NCBI GenBank assembly: GCA_963921825.1 | Contig: OY997594.1 | Coordinates: 62,109,675-62,173,674, forward strand | Source of the DNA: Erodium maritimum | Taxonomy: Eukaryota; Streptophyta; Magnoliopsida; Geraniales; Geraniaceae | Length of the DNA: 64,000 nucleotides | Direction: 5' to 3' | Shown: positions 20,323 to 31,960 of the stretch, one piece after another | Numbering within the stretch: the stretch's first letter is position 1 | How the letters are laid out: each line of letters begins with the position of its first letter | Position numbers and translations under genes: made by a program | The notes under the pieces: model-generated | What the model was told of the DNA's origin: nothing | Databases searched by the model: none | Seen by the model: the letters and a program-made list of their open reading frames with translations, nothing else

Positions 20323-21576
20323 TCACTTCAAAAAGTTAGTTACCAAATGAGAGTTACCGATACAAGGAGAGCTCTTCCACTCCTCATAATGCGACCTTAT
20401 GATACTGCTCGCCGTGCTCCTCAGATGGGCGGCGCAACCTACCTGAAGCACCGCGAACAACTTCATCACCGCCCCCACCTTCAGCATCTCCTTCGACACC
20501 GTCTGGTTGCACGAGTGTTTGCATATCAACGACAATATCAGAATCGCCCTCTCGTCGGCCGTCGGCGACACCCTCAATATCTTCTTCGCCACCACGGCGA
20601 TCCCGGCGCCGTGGCTCACCAGGGCCGCCCTCCCGTCGGCGCAAGAGCATAGATGGAACAGCACACCGAGCACGAGCTCCGTCCTCTTCCTCTCCTCCGG
20701 CGACCTCAGCTCCACCTCCACCAGCTCGAACACCGCCCCGGCGTCGACCATCATCACGCGGTTCCTCCCCCACGGCCCCGCGTACAGCATGATCCACAGC
20801 GCCGCGTTCACCCCCTGCTGCGACACCTTCTCGTCGCGAAGCACCGCCACGATGAGAGAGAAGAAGCCCCGTTCAAGCCGCTCGAGAAAGCCGGGGCTCG
20901 CGGCTTCTAGAACCTTCTTGATCACGCAGACCGCGTGTGATCTCAAGGCCCCGTGATTCTCGGATCTGGAGGATAAAATCCACGTCAGCGACTCCACGAC
21001 CCGGTTATTACCATCTCCCTCCAGGAGAGACCTCTTCTCCGCCGACGGAATCCGCACGAAATTCAAAATGCTGAAGGCTTCCTCCACGCCGGCGGGCACG
21101 TGATCGCCACGTGACCCGAATTGATCGTAGAACTCACCGATCAGAGACAGAACCGCCTGGCCGGTTCCGGCGTCGGCCATGTGTTTCCTGTTCCGGTCGT
21201 TCTCGGAGGCGAGAAGCTCGAGCTGTCGGAGGGCCTTCAGCTGAAGGAGAGGGTTACGGAGGTCCTTGAGCAGGCCGTTGACGTGGACTCGTGTGAGAGG
21301 CGGTTTGGGGTCGGGGATGCGGTCTACGCCGCGGGAGGCGTTTTGGTTGCACCAGGCCTGGATGAGGCGGCGGAGGGTGTGGTTCGGGGTCAAGTCGGAG
21401 TCCGCCGGGAGGCGGCTTTTCGTGACCGGACACGTGGCGTTGTGGGCATCGAAAATCCAGTGCTCGATGCTCCGGCGATCGTAGGTGATGCCGGTGACGA
21501 CGGTCACCGGGTCTTTCATGATCTGTAGAGAGATCGGACATATAAAGTACTCTGGAATTTCAATATCAAGGTCCAT
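20323..21576 (-). CDS. U-box E3 ubiquitin ligase, PUB22/23/24-like
   Basis: A single intronless open frame encodes 417 residues. The U-box occupies about residues 8-82 (IPEYFICPISLQIMKDPVTV, then GITYDRRSIEHW, CPVTK and LTPNHTLRRLIQAWC). This is the RING-like fold without zinc ligands that binds ubiquitin E2 enzymes. The rest (about 95-410) is helical and leucine-rich, as in ARM-repeat substrate-binding regions. Length and layout match PUB22/23/24 and CMPG1-type ligases, cytosolic E3s that ubiquitinate signalling or exocyst partners and damp immune and drought responses. The exact orthologue cannot be fixed here. The chosen start is the first ATG, six residues before the conserved EIPEYF. GC content is much higher than in the flanking transposon-rich DNA. 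No frame damage is seen, so it looks functional. Confidence 0.95.
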   Translation of the reverse strand: MDLDIEIPEYFICPISLQIMKDPVTVVTGITYDRRSIEHWIFDAHNATCPVTKSRLPADSDLTPNHTLRRLIQAWCNQNASRGVDRIPDPKPPLTRVHVNGLLKDLRNPLLQLKALRQLELLASENDRNRKHMADAGTGQAVLSLIGEFYDQFGSRGDHVPAGVEEAFSILNFVRIPSAEKRSLLEGDGNNRVVESLTWILSSRSENHGALRSHAVCVIKKVLEAASPGFLERLERGFFSLIVAVLRDEKVSQQGVNAALWIMLYAGPWGRNRVMMVDAGAVFELVEVELRSPEERKRTELVLGVLFHLCSCADGRAALVSHGAGIAVVAKKILRVSPTADERAILILSLICKHSCNQTVSKEMLKVGAVMKLFAVLQVGCAAHLRSTASSIIRSHYEEWKSSPCIGNSHLVTNFLK

Positions 21577-21620
21577 GAATATTGAAATTAATTACAAGTC
21601 ACTGAGTAGTGTAATGCGAG

Positions 21621-21630
21621 TTTATATATA
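21621..21630 (-). promoter_or_regulatory. TATA box of the U-box gene
   Basis: Read on the minus strand this is TATATATAAA, 45-54 bp upstream of the start codon. A transcription start about 30 bp downstream would leave a leader of only about 15-20 nt. The position is plausible but rests on sequence alone. Confidence 0.45.
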
Positions 21631-22390
21631 ATTGCAAAAAATAAAAGAAAGAAAATGGAATGAAGTTGGTTAGAAAATTGCGGGTGATTTATATATATGG
21701 AGATCGAGGGAGGGGCTGCGAAAGGAATATGCGACCGGTCGCGTCTACGGAGCTCTGTCATAGTCGAACTGGTCGTACGTGTGAGGATTGTTCTTGTTCT
21801 CTTAGTGTTGCTTACATGCATTTACGAGTTATTCTAAAGAGGCTTCTGTGGTCAAACATGTAGAATAGTTTCGGTCTGTTGACTATATATATTACCGTAT
21901 TATTACAATTATACTTTCGTATTTCTATGTTTATGTCACGAAATTTACTTGAGTTCTTTTGTTTTGTTTTCAAGGACTTACTTGAGCTTTTGGATCTCGT
22001 AACATTACGTATATGTATATGTTACGATGGCTTTCCATTACATTTAATTAGTTAAACTTTTGTTGGACGTATTAATTGTGCGATTGATAGAAGTCTACCT
22101 TATTAATATCTTGACAAATTACATAATTGACAAATTACATAAAATAGCTCTCAGTAATACGAACCCTATCTACTTTTTCCTATGTATTAAATGACTTTTT
22201 CACCGTGCTCCAATCGGATGCTCGCAATTGTCCCAAATGGGTTACGGTCTGTCCCTATTATTCGGGTGTGTTTGACATGTCCCTCATCATTAATGGCTCT
22301 CCCCTCTTGTCTGCCTACAATATTCACGAAGATGGATAGAGGGAGGAAGGTCTAAATCTCTATCAGCTCTACTTTCTTATAGTCTCCCGT
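21631..22390. other. Upstream flank of the U-box gene
   Basis: Mixed and AT-rich DNA with no coding frame, repeat ends or RNA gene that I can support. The part up to about 22,100 is the likely promoter region. From about 22,200 the sequence becomes LINE-like. Confidence 0.4.
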
Positions 22391-23512
22391 ATAACACCCT
22401 CCATCCTTAACCATGGTGTTGCTGCTTCTCACAGAAACCCCTCCCCCTCCCGCGGGAAACCCTGCCTTGGTGTCCTGTCGGCCTCAATTCCTCCTCCTCA
22501 GTCGTCTCAAGATGGCATTCATCCCAAACATGCCCCATCAGAATCCCAAGCCGTCGCCACCACAGAATCCCCACCCCTCGTCGAATCCTGTGCCCACTGC
22601 AATTCCTCTACATCACTGACTCATTTTCTCGCGTAGGGCCCTATGTCGAGTGCAGTTCCTCCCTTCATGACATCCCTACCGCTGATGGTTTTTAATCAAG
22701 GTTCGATTGGGGTTCCGTCTCAGGCCGTGCTGCCAGGGGTACGGGGAGGGAAGTCTCGGAAAACCGACTTCCTCAGAGGGGAAGACGCAATCATGATGGG
22801 CCCTTTCTTCTGAATGGGCTCCCTCAAGACACAACGCTGGTGATTATGCCAACTCCACCCTCGTCGATCTTCTCCAGGACAAGCATCGATCATCAGGAGG
22901 TGATCAAAAGGGCGGAGGTCCGTCCGGCACCACAAGTAGAGAGATCGTAACCGATTGTGAGGAGTATGTTGCCGCTGATGACGGCTACATTTCTGTCTTT
23001 GGACGATATCAGAGCCTCTTTGAAGATGTGTACGTCCCTGGTGGACGAGGATGTGGTAGTCCGAGTCCCTGTCTTGGAACTGCCTTTTTCGGTCTGCATG
23101 CGCTTCGAAATGGCAATGAGGTTTCTCTCTACTCGGTCGCCCACGGGGAACTTGATGTTACGGATTATCCTACGAGGATGAGGCTCATCAACGGACGTAC
23201 TAATTGTCAAGGATCTCTCCCCGGGGGTATACATGTTTTACTTCGCTTCTCGGGTGGCGATGGAGAATGTCGCCAGGGAGTGGCTTGGTGCTTCTGCCGT
23301 TACCTTCTCATCTTGACTGAAATCCCACCGAAGGGACTCCCTGTGACAAGACCGGAACGAATTCAACTTTGGGTTCAGGTTCGGGGCTCCCTCAAACGGT
23401 CTCCACGGTTACCACAGGTACTAGGGTGGGAAATACTCTGGAGGTTGCATCATGGTTTTGGTAGACAAGTGGGGCTTTTTTCAGGGTGGAAAGGTTTGGG
23501 TATTGTTCTGGC

Positions 23513-25902
23513 TAGGGCTGTCCATGGGCCGGGCCCCGACCCCATGGCTAAATTTTGGAACCGACCCGGAGTGACCGGGTCCAAAAAAACTAACCCATTC
23601 CTGGCCACAGGCCCAAAAGGGGAATTTTGAATCCACCCGTTTTAATTATGGCCGGTTCACCGGGTTAGACCGATCCACCCAAAATTCTTAAAAGTTGATA
23701 AGATTAATACATTGACAGTAACACTAACACCATTTAATTTCCGAATTTCTTAAAAATTGATAAGATTCACCCGAATTATAGTCGGTTCATCGAAGGTTCA
23801 TGGATTACGAAAGAGAGTTGAACGCAACCCAAAACGGATTACGATTATAAAAGGGGAGTTCAACTCAACCCAAAAGTTCGACCTATTCTATTAAAATTGA
23901 AAATGATTATCATAATCCCAAGTCATCGACCTTCATCTCCATCTTCATTGTTTATCTGCAAAAATAACTAAATTATAAGTGAATTGTTAACAAAAATGTA
24001 ACATAACGAAGTTATAACAACAAAGTCAACGTACTTATGATATATAAGTTGAAGAACATATCAAAGAAAGTTGAATTAACTGTTGGTGTTTGTATAATCT
24101 GTGTATTTCTTATATTTTGTATAAGGAGTAGTACAGAGCCATATATAATTTTATTATATTTCTAATACAATTGATGTTGCAGACTCCTACATGGACTAAT
24201 ACACACGCTGTAGCAGATGGAGTAGTAGAGATGTAAAAGAACTCTAACAGTAACTAACGACAAAGCAAAGAAAACATAGCAAACAAGTGGAACGTTACCG
24301 AATTATTAAAAAAACATGTAACATAACTAAGTTATAACAACAAAGTAAACTTACTTTTGAAATATAAGTTAAAGAACACATCAAAGCGAGTCAAAGTAAT
24401 TAAACAACAAAAAAAAAATTATAGCAAAGAAGATGAAACGTTACCGAATTGCTCCATATTATTTATCATATGTCTTGTGGTACCCCTTCATAATTGGTAG
24501 ATTTCAATAGGTCTACAAACGATTAATCTACAAAGACATAACCAATTTACTAAATTATGAAGTAAAATTTTAGTACCTTCTTCAAGTGATTGAAGCATCT
24601 TCAAATCAGCTTCTGATGTAAGCAAGGGTGATTCTGATTCTTCTTTCAACCAATCTTGTGTGCAGATTAGGCATTGCAGTAAAAAGCAACTCATCTGACT
24701 CCTGAAATCAGTTTATATTCTTCCGCCAGCACTAAAGGCAGATTTTTATAAGACACAGTTGATATTGGAATGGCTAAAATTTCCTTAGCCATTCTTGCAA
24801 CAATGGGATATCGATGCCCATTCATACTCCACCATTGCAAAATATCAAAAGTTTCAGAATCCTCTTCTGGTAACTCAGCTAAGTATATTTCCAATTCAGT
24901 TTTTTGTGTACCTTCTTGACTGAATTTTAGCCTTTTGTATGCAGCTCTATTAAACCCTTGAATAGGGTTACCAACAACATTCACTGAATCTGATGGTACT
25001 GATGTTTCCTCAGTGCTAGTGCCATACATCTTATCATACTCAACAAACAACTCATTAAGGGTTTGTTGAAGCTTTGATACCAACCTTACAAATACATTAG
25101 AAGAGAATGATCGTTCTATACTAAAGGCCACATATCCAAACTTATTACGAGGATCTAAAATAGCTGCAATGAAGATAAACATATTGAGCTTCTCAATGTT
25201 CCCAAAGTACTTATCATATTTAACTCGCATATTAGAAGCCATGTTTCTCATGTCAACATTGTCACTTGATTCATCCTTATCTACCAAGTGAAAAATATCA
25301 CAAATTTCATCTCACTAACAATTTACAAATAAAAGATTACATGTGCAAGTTGTTCACAACCCGCCTCCATAGATGGTTCCGACATGGATTTGTTCTTCGA
25401 TTGAAACGTAGAGAAACTGTAGAGGGGACTAGGGTTTGATGTAGAAAAAGAACTAGAGACGGATGGAATAAGGTCCATTTATTTAATCTATATACACAGA
25501 AGTAGGAACTCGGAATGGATGGAGGAAGAAGAAGAGTCGCTCGCGTGTAAGGTTTGATTTCGCGTGCGCCGTCATCCGAACTTCGAAGAGTCTCGCCTCG
25601 CGTGTGCCGTTGTGCGTGTGGTACTTATTACTGAGTCAGTATTATGACCTACGTTACTGCGTACATGAACATATGATATGGATTGGAAATTATAATGGAC
25701 AATGGGCCATTAAGGCTTATGCCGGGTGGGCCGGGTTTGTATGGGTTTTAAATTTTTAATCCGGGACCGGGCCCATTCACTTTGAATCAAGCTTCTAAAG
25801 AACCAGTACCGCCCCCACAACCCATGGGGATGTGCCCAATCGGGCCGGTTGGTCCGGATTAACCAGGTGGGTCGGGTTCCGGATCATTTTTGGACACCCC
25901 TA
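23513..25902 (-). mobile_element. hAT transposon remnant with 8-bp duplication
   Basis: The ends TAGGGCTGTCCATGGGCC and reversed TAGGGGTGTCCAAAAATG are flanked by the 8-bp duplication GTTCTGGC at 23505-23512 and 25903-25910. Both subterminal regions are rich in GGGCCGG/CCCGACC words, a common pattern in plant hAT families. Inside, a damaged transposase C-terminal half lies on the minus strand. The zinc-finger BED and most of the catalytic region are missing, so this is an internally deleted copy. Confidence 0.88.
24488..25287 (-). pseudogene. hAT transposase C-terminal fragment
   Basis: Residues at 25287-24691 match the region before the hAT dimerisation domain (NMFIFIAAILDPRNKFGYVA) and then the dimerisation domain itself (DILQWWSMNGHRYPIVARMA, then KEILAIPISTVS). 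A frameshift near 24,700-24,730 breaks the frame. The family's closing CLICTQDWLKEE is found in another frame at about 24670-24635. It resembles the RICESLEEPER/DAYSLEEPER-type hAT transposases of plants. The N-terminal BED finger and first catalytic acids are absent. Confidence 0.85.
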
Positions 25903-27537
25903 GTTCTGGCACTCGATTGATCAACCCCTCCGTCGGTCGATGATTCTAGGCTTTCAAGAGTTCCCTCAACCAATTCAAGTCACACTCGAATACGAGCGAC
26001 TCCCGATGCTTTGCTTCAACTGTGGAAGAATATTTCATGTGGCGACTAACTATGAGCTCGCCTTCCCGGGTGTACCTAGTACTGTATGTCCCTTTCAATG
26101 AACGCCGCCCCATTGATTTGGAACCCTGTACCGAGGGAGTGGTCGGAACCACCCTCGAGTCCGTCCCCTAGGGTTCCTCCGGGCTTCTGCCCGCTCATAA
26201 CACCAAGGATCGATATGGGTTGCGCCGTATTACCTACGTTACCTGAACCAGTTGGGACTTCTAAACCAGCTAGGTTCTCCCGCGCCTCTAGGGAGTCAGA
26301 GAAAGCCTTGGTGACATCCATCGTCCTACCTAACCATAGGCCAAGACGTGTGCCAACAAGTTCTTCAAAAGGGTGTTTTTTGGTCATCCTAGGAGCATTG
26401 ATCCGGAGAAGACCCCGTCTCGGAAGAGGGTGGGGGATGAAAAAATAGAGCATGAGAAGGCAAAGGATGGGAAACAGCCCCACTTGGAAACATGAGGCCT
26501 CTTGGCCCTAAAATGGTCCGTCTATGACTCGAGCTCTTTTTGAAGATTAGTTGTAGTATGTCTAAAAAGGGACTACTCCCCCACTATTCTTCTGGTACAT
26601 GTCTCGTTTCTAATCAATAAAAGTTCCTTACGTTTAAAAAAAATATCAGACATATTACTACATATGGTTGTGCATAGTTCGAAAGTTATTTCGTTTTATT
26701 AATAGTTTTGTTTTAACAAATAAACTATTAAGCAGAGGTAATTAATATTTTTTTATCGAATCATTAAGATATTAGTGTATGTATAGAAATTACACTCGTT
26801 TAAAGCTTATATCATAGCGAAACATGTAATTAATGAACCCTTTGAGAGTTCAAGACGACATCAGGTGATTCGTGTTCTTGGCTGTAGAAAACTATAAATT
26901 CGAGGGTGGGCGACTCTAGATTCAGGAAAGACTAATTGTCCATTGGTGCTTCATCGACATTTTAAATACTGGTTCACTAAGTCTAGATTTTCTTCCTTAC
27001 GCGGCTTTTCTTAGAGCGAAATTACCGTCCTTTAAAATCTCGATAGATAAATTAGAACCGATTTGGCATGTATCCAGAGATATGTCTCCATCCACGTTGA
27101 TGATAGTCGTGTCATCTGAAGGGGGGTACCATTTTCTGTTGGATATGGTAGCTCTGTACGCGTGAGTTCCTCTACTATCGTCAACTCTTGCTACAAAATC
27201 ATAATATTTGAAAGGTCTGACTCTACCACTATGGTTTTTTCCTCTCATACCTTACCGTTATGTGCTTTCCAGATTTTTCCAAATGAGGAGAGCTATATTT
27301 CCTTAATCATGTTTGTAGTTGGTGGAAAGAATATTAACCATCCAATCTTGGATGTTAATAGTTGTGCCCAAGTGATCAAATCCGTTTTACCGCGAACAGT
27401 TTGCTGCATAGAGGAAGTCAACCAGAATATGTAGTATAGACTTCGTGTCGTTGAGGAAAAGGAGTACACGAGACCGGTATGTTCACAAATTTCTCCTGGA
27501 GTCGGGTCACCATTTTTTTATTATTAATTTTTCTTTG

Positions 27538-27538
<1 letters not shown>

Positions 27539-27576
<38 letters not shown>
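27539..27576 (+). repeat. Poly-G run of 38 bases
   Basis: A pure G run lies within the C-terminal half of the antisense LINE, preceded by TTTCTTTGC. It creates an artefactual polyproline open frame on the minus strand. Confidence 0.9.
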
Positions 27577-27577
<1 letters not shown>

Positions 27578-27749
27578 GTTATCCGGAAGGAAATATATTT
27601 TCCATTCCCTAATTTCCACCTTCACAAGTTCTAATACTCTTTGGGTGGTTGTATTTTGATTTTGTGTCTCGACAATAGGCTTCGAACCCATAAGTGGTAG
27701 GATTACTTGTAAACATGGCGGAAAACAAAAATTCATTTATCGGTAATCC

Positions 27750-30085
27750 TATTAAAGCTTTGATTCACATGCAACACGAAAACTAATCTAAGCACGCATT
27801 TAAAGAGATTACCTCGTTGTAGAGCAATGTATGATACTTAAGCTTGCTGGTTAGAGACGGTGACTTTTAGAAAGACTAGCCGAGGCACCTAAGTGTTTTC
27901 CCTCTAATGGTATCCACACGAGTGAAATGATTTCATAACAAAATCTTGCTAGTAGCTCTTCAACTTTTCATTCTATCTCTCTATGTGTGGTTGCCGAAAA
28001 TTGCAACATTAGTGCTTGTGATTTTTGGCCATCACTAGTGTTATTTTCGTACGCTTTGATTTTCCTTAAACCAAGACCAATTAGAAGTAGGAAACTTGAA
28101 AAACCTCAAATTCTAGCGCTTCAGCAACCCCCTCTCTTCAACCCTAGCCGCCGCCCTCTTTGAGCTCCCCGTTTTTCCTGTCGTCGACGCCATGGTCTCC
28201 GGCCATGGACGTCGCCGGTAGGTCCCCTTGATCTTCTGCTCCGTTTCGCCCGGCTTCAACCCCCCTCCCCCTTTCCCCCCCCTCTCCTCTCAGGTCCGGC
28301 GCCAGAGTTTTCGTTTTTCGGTGTTTATGTCCGTCTCCGGCTGATGCTGATTTGGTGCCAACGGACTCGCAGGGTGGGTCTGAGCGGTGGTGGGCAGCTC
28401 CGGCGACTCGTCACGTTGCAGATCCGGCCTGAACGGTTACCTTTAACGGGTACCTAGAGTTCGCGATTTCTGGATTCCTCGGGTCAAGGTCCCTTGTCGG
28501 ACGGTGGCGACTCAGAATTGGCTAGGTTTATTTCCTTTCGTTTTACAGCTTTTCAATAACTGCACTTGGTGCAGATTGGGTGTGCACTAGTTGCACGTTT
28601 GGTGTGCACGTTGTTGCACTTTTGACGTGCATGTGTTTGCACGTTCTAGGACGTCCTGTGTGCGTTCTAGTAGGGAGATTCAGTAATATTATATTATAGG
28701 CTTGTTAGTTTGGAGTATGTAATTTTATCATTTGCTTGTGTGCTTTCATCAGATTATACGTATGTCACTTTGATTGATATATAAAATTGATGTCTCCCGC
28801 TTTTCGTCAAAAAGAAGAAGAAGTAGGAATCCTTACCAAAGAAGAATCATAAAGATGTCTTATTTCCTTTAATCTAGTCTAACTAGGATTCTCTTTTGTG
28901 TAGACAATTCTTGAATTATCTTTTAGTTTTCTTATTCTAATTAGATAAATAAAAACACCAATAATATATATTTACAAGGGTTGACCGACTAACTTTATTT
29001 TCCAATTGGGGTGATTGGCCAAACTCATTATATTTATATATTTTATACATTTATTTGATTTAATTAATTATCATGCAAGACAATAATTAGATACAAATAA
29101 TGACATCATCTGATGTACAAGTAATTAAATAAATACACATGTTATATCAAATATAACTTTCTCGATTTATTTAAGCCAAACCTCTAAGGTTCATTTTTTC
29201 GTGGTCTTTACTCTATTGTGTGTGACCTTTTAGGATTCATATGATGCTGCCAGTGAGATTGAAATCAACATTTCATCCACAAATTATGGGAAACTCATAG
29301 CAAGCCCCATAACTACCCAAGTCATACGAAGTCTTGACTTTATCTTTGTGTGATCATGTTACCATAAGTGATCTCATCCTTTGTCGTTTGGCGATGCCAT
29401 GACTAAAAAAAAGACATAGAAGCATCATCCATGTTCAATTCAGTCTGTAATTCCCTTGATTTTGAGTTTAGATTGTAGGTGACAAATCACACGCATGGTC
29501 GTGCTTCTTGTACAATCCCTCACTCATCAAAATGGGCCATGATGACATACGAATCGTATAAATACAAGTGACAAGTCTCTATCATATGTATATATACACA
29601 TGTGACCACAACCTGAATAACTATCTTGTCAGGAGTATCTCTTGGTTATGTCAAGACATGAATCAACACATATAGATAGTATGGTGATGTCATGGTCGAG
29701 GACTAAAATCTACTTTGGTATTTAAGAAATACTCATGTCCTGTGTTCTGTAAAGTATTCTCAAGGTGAGTCTTCCAATGTTAAACTCTTTGACATGAGTG
29801 ACGTTGACTCTTATCTCTACATGCATGATCAATAAAACCTCAGCCTCCAATCAACTATCACATTAGCCCTAACTATTGGTTTTGCATATGGATGCTTGAA
29901 TACACACTCATTTATTTATAAAAGTTCTACTATCGGAAACGACTGCCCGATGTCCTAGAAAGAGCGATGATTCAAATAGTTAACATTACAACTTAATGAT
30001 AACTACACGTTTGGAAACTTTTATCATCACAAAGTCGTTTTAATATGCCAATGTGAATAATCCCAGTGAAGAGAAAAACCAACAC
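27750..30085 (-). mobile_element. LTR-like repeat copy B, inverse orientation
   Basis: This is the inverse copy of the repeat at 6921-19592, about 1.5 kb once the LINE at 28094-28818 is removed. On the minus strand its start resembles TGTGTTGG near 30,085 and its end TTTTCCGCCATGTTTACA near 27,706-27,750. It interrupts the antisense LINE ORF2, because LINE coding sequence is recognisable on both sides. I could not confirm a target duplication, so the edges are approximate. Confidence 0.55.
28094..28818 (+). mobile_element. Short LINE-type insertion with 11-bp duplication
   Basis: The insertion is flanked by AGAAGTAGGAA at 28083-28093 and 28819-28829 and ends in a short A-rich tail (CGTCAAAAAGAAG). 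The 5' half (28130-28500) is GC-rich and leader-like. The 3' half contains GCAC-rich repeats (28560-28650). A variable-length duplication plus an A-rich tail indicates target-primed reverse transcription. No ORF2 is present, so it is non-autonomous or 5'-deleted. Confidence 0.7.
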
Positions 30086-31960
30086 AAGTAAAGGTTGGTT
30101 AATGATACTGCTGAAGTAATCAGATCATATGGTCAATCGGGATCCTGCTCGGATTAGCGGCTTTACGGAACTTGAGATTGTGCTTGTTGAAGCTTCCATG
30201 ATTGTGGTTGATGGGTAGTATTTGGCTTTGAAGACTTTGGCCACTAATTAAACTCCTCTCTTATACTAGAAGATGGTAGAAATTTTTCTCTAATAGAGCC
30301 CGATTGAAATCCCCTAGATTACTGAACCTCCACCCTCCCTAATCCTTTGGTTTATATAAGTACGGCCATGATTTCGAAATAATTGGTTTATCCTAACCTT
30401 CTTATGAATGACATCAGTACTAATGTAGATATTGATTCACTTTATGGATGGGGATGTCCGAGAATTTGAAAATTCTCAGAGCATATGTGAGGATAAACTA
30501 GAAGACGACCTTGATTTTGACTTATAACCTGATTTTAGAGAGGAGATTATCGTCCAGCCTTCAACCCTCTTAATCATACTATATAGGACAAACCAGAAGC
30601 TTTGTGTCTCGTTCCTTCTGATCATATTCGAGACACCTAAATAACAGGGGATAAATTCATCTCTTGGATTCTTAGGACACGAGAATCCAACTATTTTGTA
30701 TTTATTAGCATATTTGAGCTTAATAAAATGGCATATTTCTAGAGAACGATTACATGTCCAGAAATGGCTCAAAAAAATAAAGAGTTGTGTGTAGTGTTGC
30801 ATCTCCTTTTCAGTTTCCCAATAGTATACCCACAACCATTGGTGAAGAAGTGGTGGGTCAACTATAGAGTTAGCCAAGTAATTTTAACCCCGTGGATGAA
30901 TCCCTCCTCCTTACACAATTTTGGTAACCAGGTCAGGCCCTCCACACAGAACAAGAAAAGGTATGAGGATAAGGGAACCCTTGACGAATACCCCTTTTTG
31001 GTCAAGCAAAATGACCTAGCCAGAGCCTGCTACTACATCATACACGATAGAATAAGTACAAATTCGGATGATTGGATCCACTCGACGCTAAACATGAAAC
31101 GTCGAAGCATGGCCCACAAAAAAGACCACTCGATCTGTTGTAATCTTTACACTTGTCTATTTTTATGGCGATCAACCACGTTTTACCCATCCTTTTTCCT
31201 TTTCATATAATGTACCGTTTCAAAGAAAAGGGGAATGTTGTCCTGGATTAATCTTCCCGAGAATAACGCCCTTGGGTATCTGAAATTATGTCGTTCAGTA
31301 GGGTTGGTAAATGATTCGCCACTACCTTTAAAACTATCTTAAGTAGAACATTGCACAATGCAATGAGTTGAAGGTCCTTGAGGCTCATCGAGTTTGGGAC
31401 CTTCTAGACTAGTATTATTATAGTTTTGTTAAGATTTCCCATAACCATGGCACTATCAAATATGGCTTGGACCTGCTCAACGACATCCGTAGCTAACATC
31501 GTCCAATATCTCTGATACAAACACAGGTTGAGGCTGTTCGGCCCATACGATTTATCTGGGACCATGGAGAACGTCACATTTCGGACATCCTCAGAGGTTA
31601 TATGGTTCAACAATTTATGATTATGGGCCATGATAGTTTGATGTTGTAGTTCCGGGATGATTGGTTATTGGTACGAAAGGGACTTATGAAACAATTGGGA
31701 ATAAAACGACCGAGTGTAGTCCACCGGTCCTATTTCTCATCAGATAATAACCTCATTACAATCCATGAGTTCATATAGATAGTTTGTCTTACGACTATGA
31801 AATCAAATGAAAGCATGTAAGAATTTTGCGTTATGTTCCGCAAGCTAATATTGTTTTTGGCAGTACTTCTAAAATCTCACCCCTAATATCCAAAGTTGTC
31901 ATATCCAATGGGAATGATCACGATAAATAAAATACTAGCTTAATGCAATATTTACGTTAT

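Larger units (their letters stand above)
22400..26640 (+). mobile_element. LINE ORF1 remnant, split by a hAT element
   Basis: Coding-like plus-strand segments at about 22410-23500 and 25905-26480 together resemble LINE ORF1. There is a proline-rich N-terminus and a DUF4283-like middle with ERIQLWVQVRGSLKRSP at about 23356-23410. A degenerate CCHC knuckle follows at 26012-26053 (CFNCGRIFHVATNY, last cysteine replaced by tyrosine). The copy ends near 26635 in a short A-run after AAGTTCCTTACGTTT. Stops and frameshifts are abundant, so it is dead. The two halves are separated by the hAT insertion at 23513-25902. Confidence 0.7.
26900..31960 (-). pseudogene. LINE ORF2 (reverse transcriptase and RNase H), split by copy B
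   Basis: Minus-strand segments in order match an L1-type ORF2. A pre-RT segment lies at about 31950-31640. RT segments follow at 31631-31404 (ITSEDVRNVTFSMVPDKSYG, then YQRYWTMLATDVVEQVQAIF) and at 31400-31250 (NVLLKIVLKVVANHLPTLLN, then DIISDTQG). Next come CVEGLTWLPKLCKEEGFIHG at about 30970-30910, a LGVSNMIRRNETQSFWF-x(n)-KRVEGW thumb segment at 30690-30550, and GDFNRALLEK near 30310. After copy B, a C-terminal segment resumes near 27,735, and the RNase H motif NRKWYPPSDDTTIINVDGD lies at 27150-27094. Many stops and frameshifts make it a pseudogene. Its 5' portion, perhaps to 33,360, is too decayed to assign. Confidence 0.75.

Noticed and set aside
20347-21541. Long open frames on both strands over the U-box gene
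   Set aside because: They are shadows caused by the high GC content of the real minus-strand coding sequence.
27524-27736. Polyproline protein on the minus strand
   Set aside because: The proline run is just the 38-base poly-G tract read in reverse, within a dead LINE.
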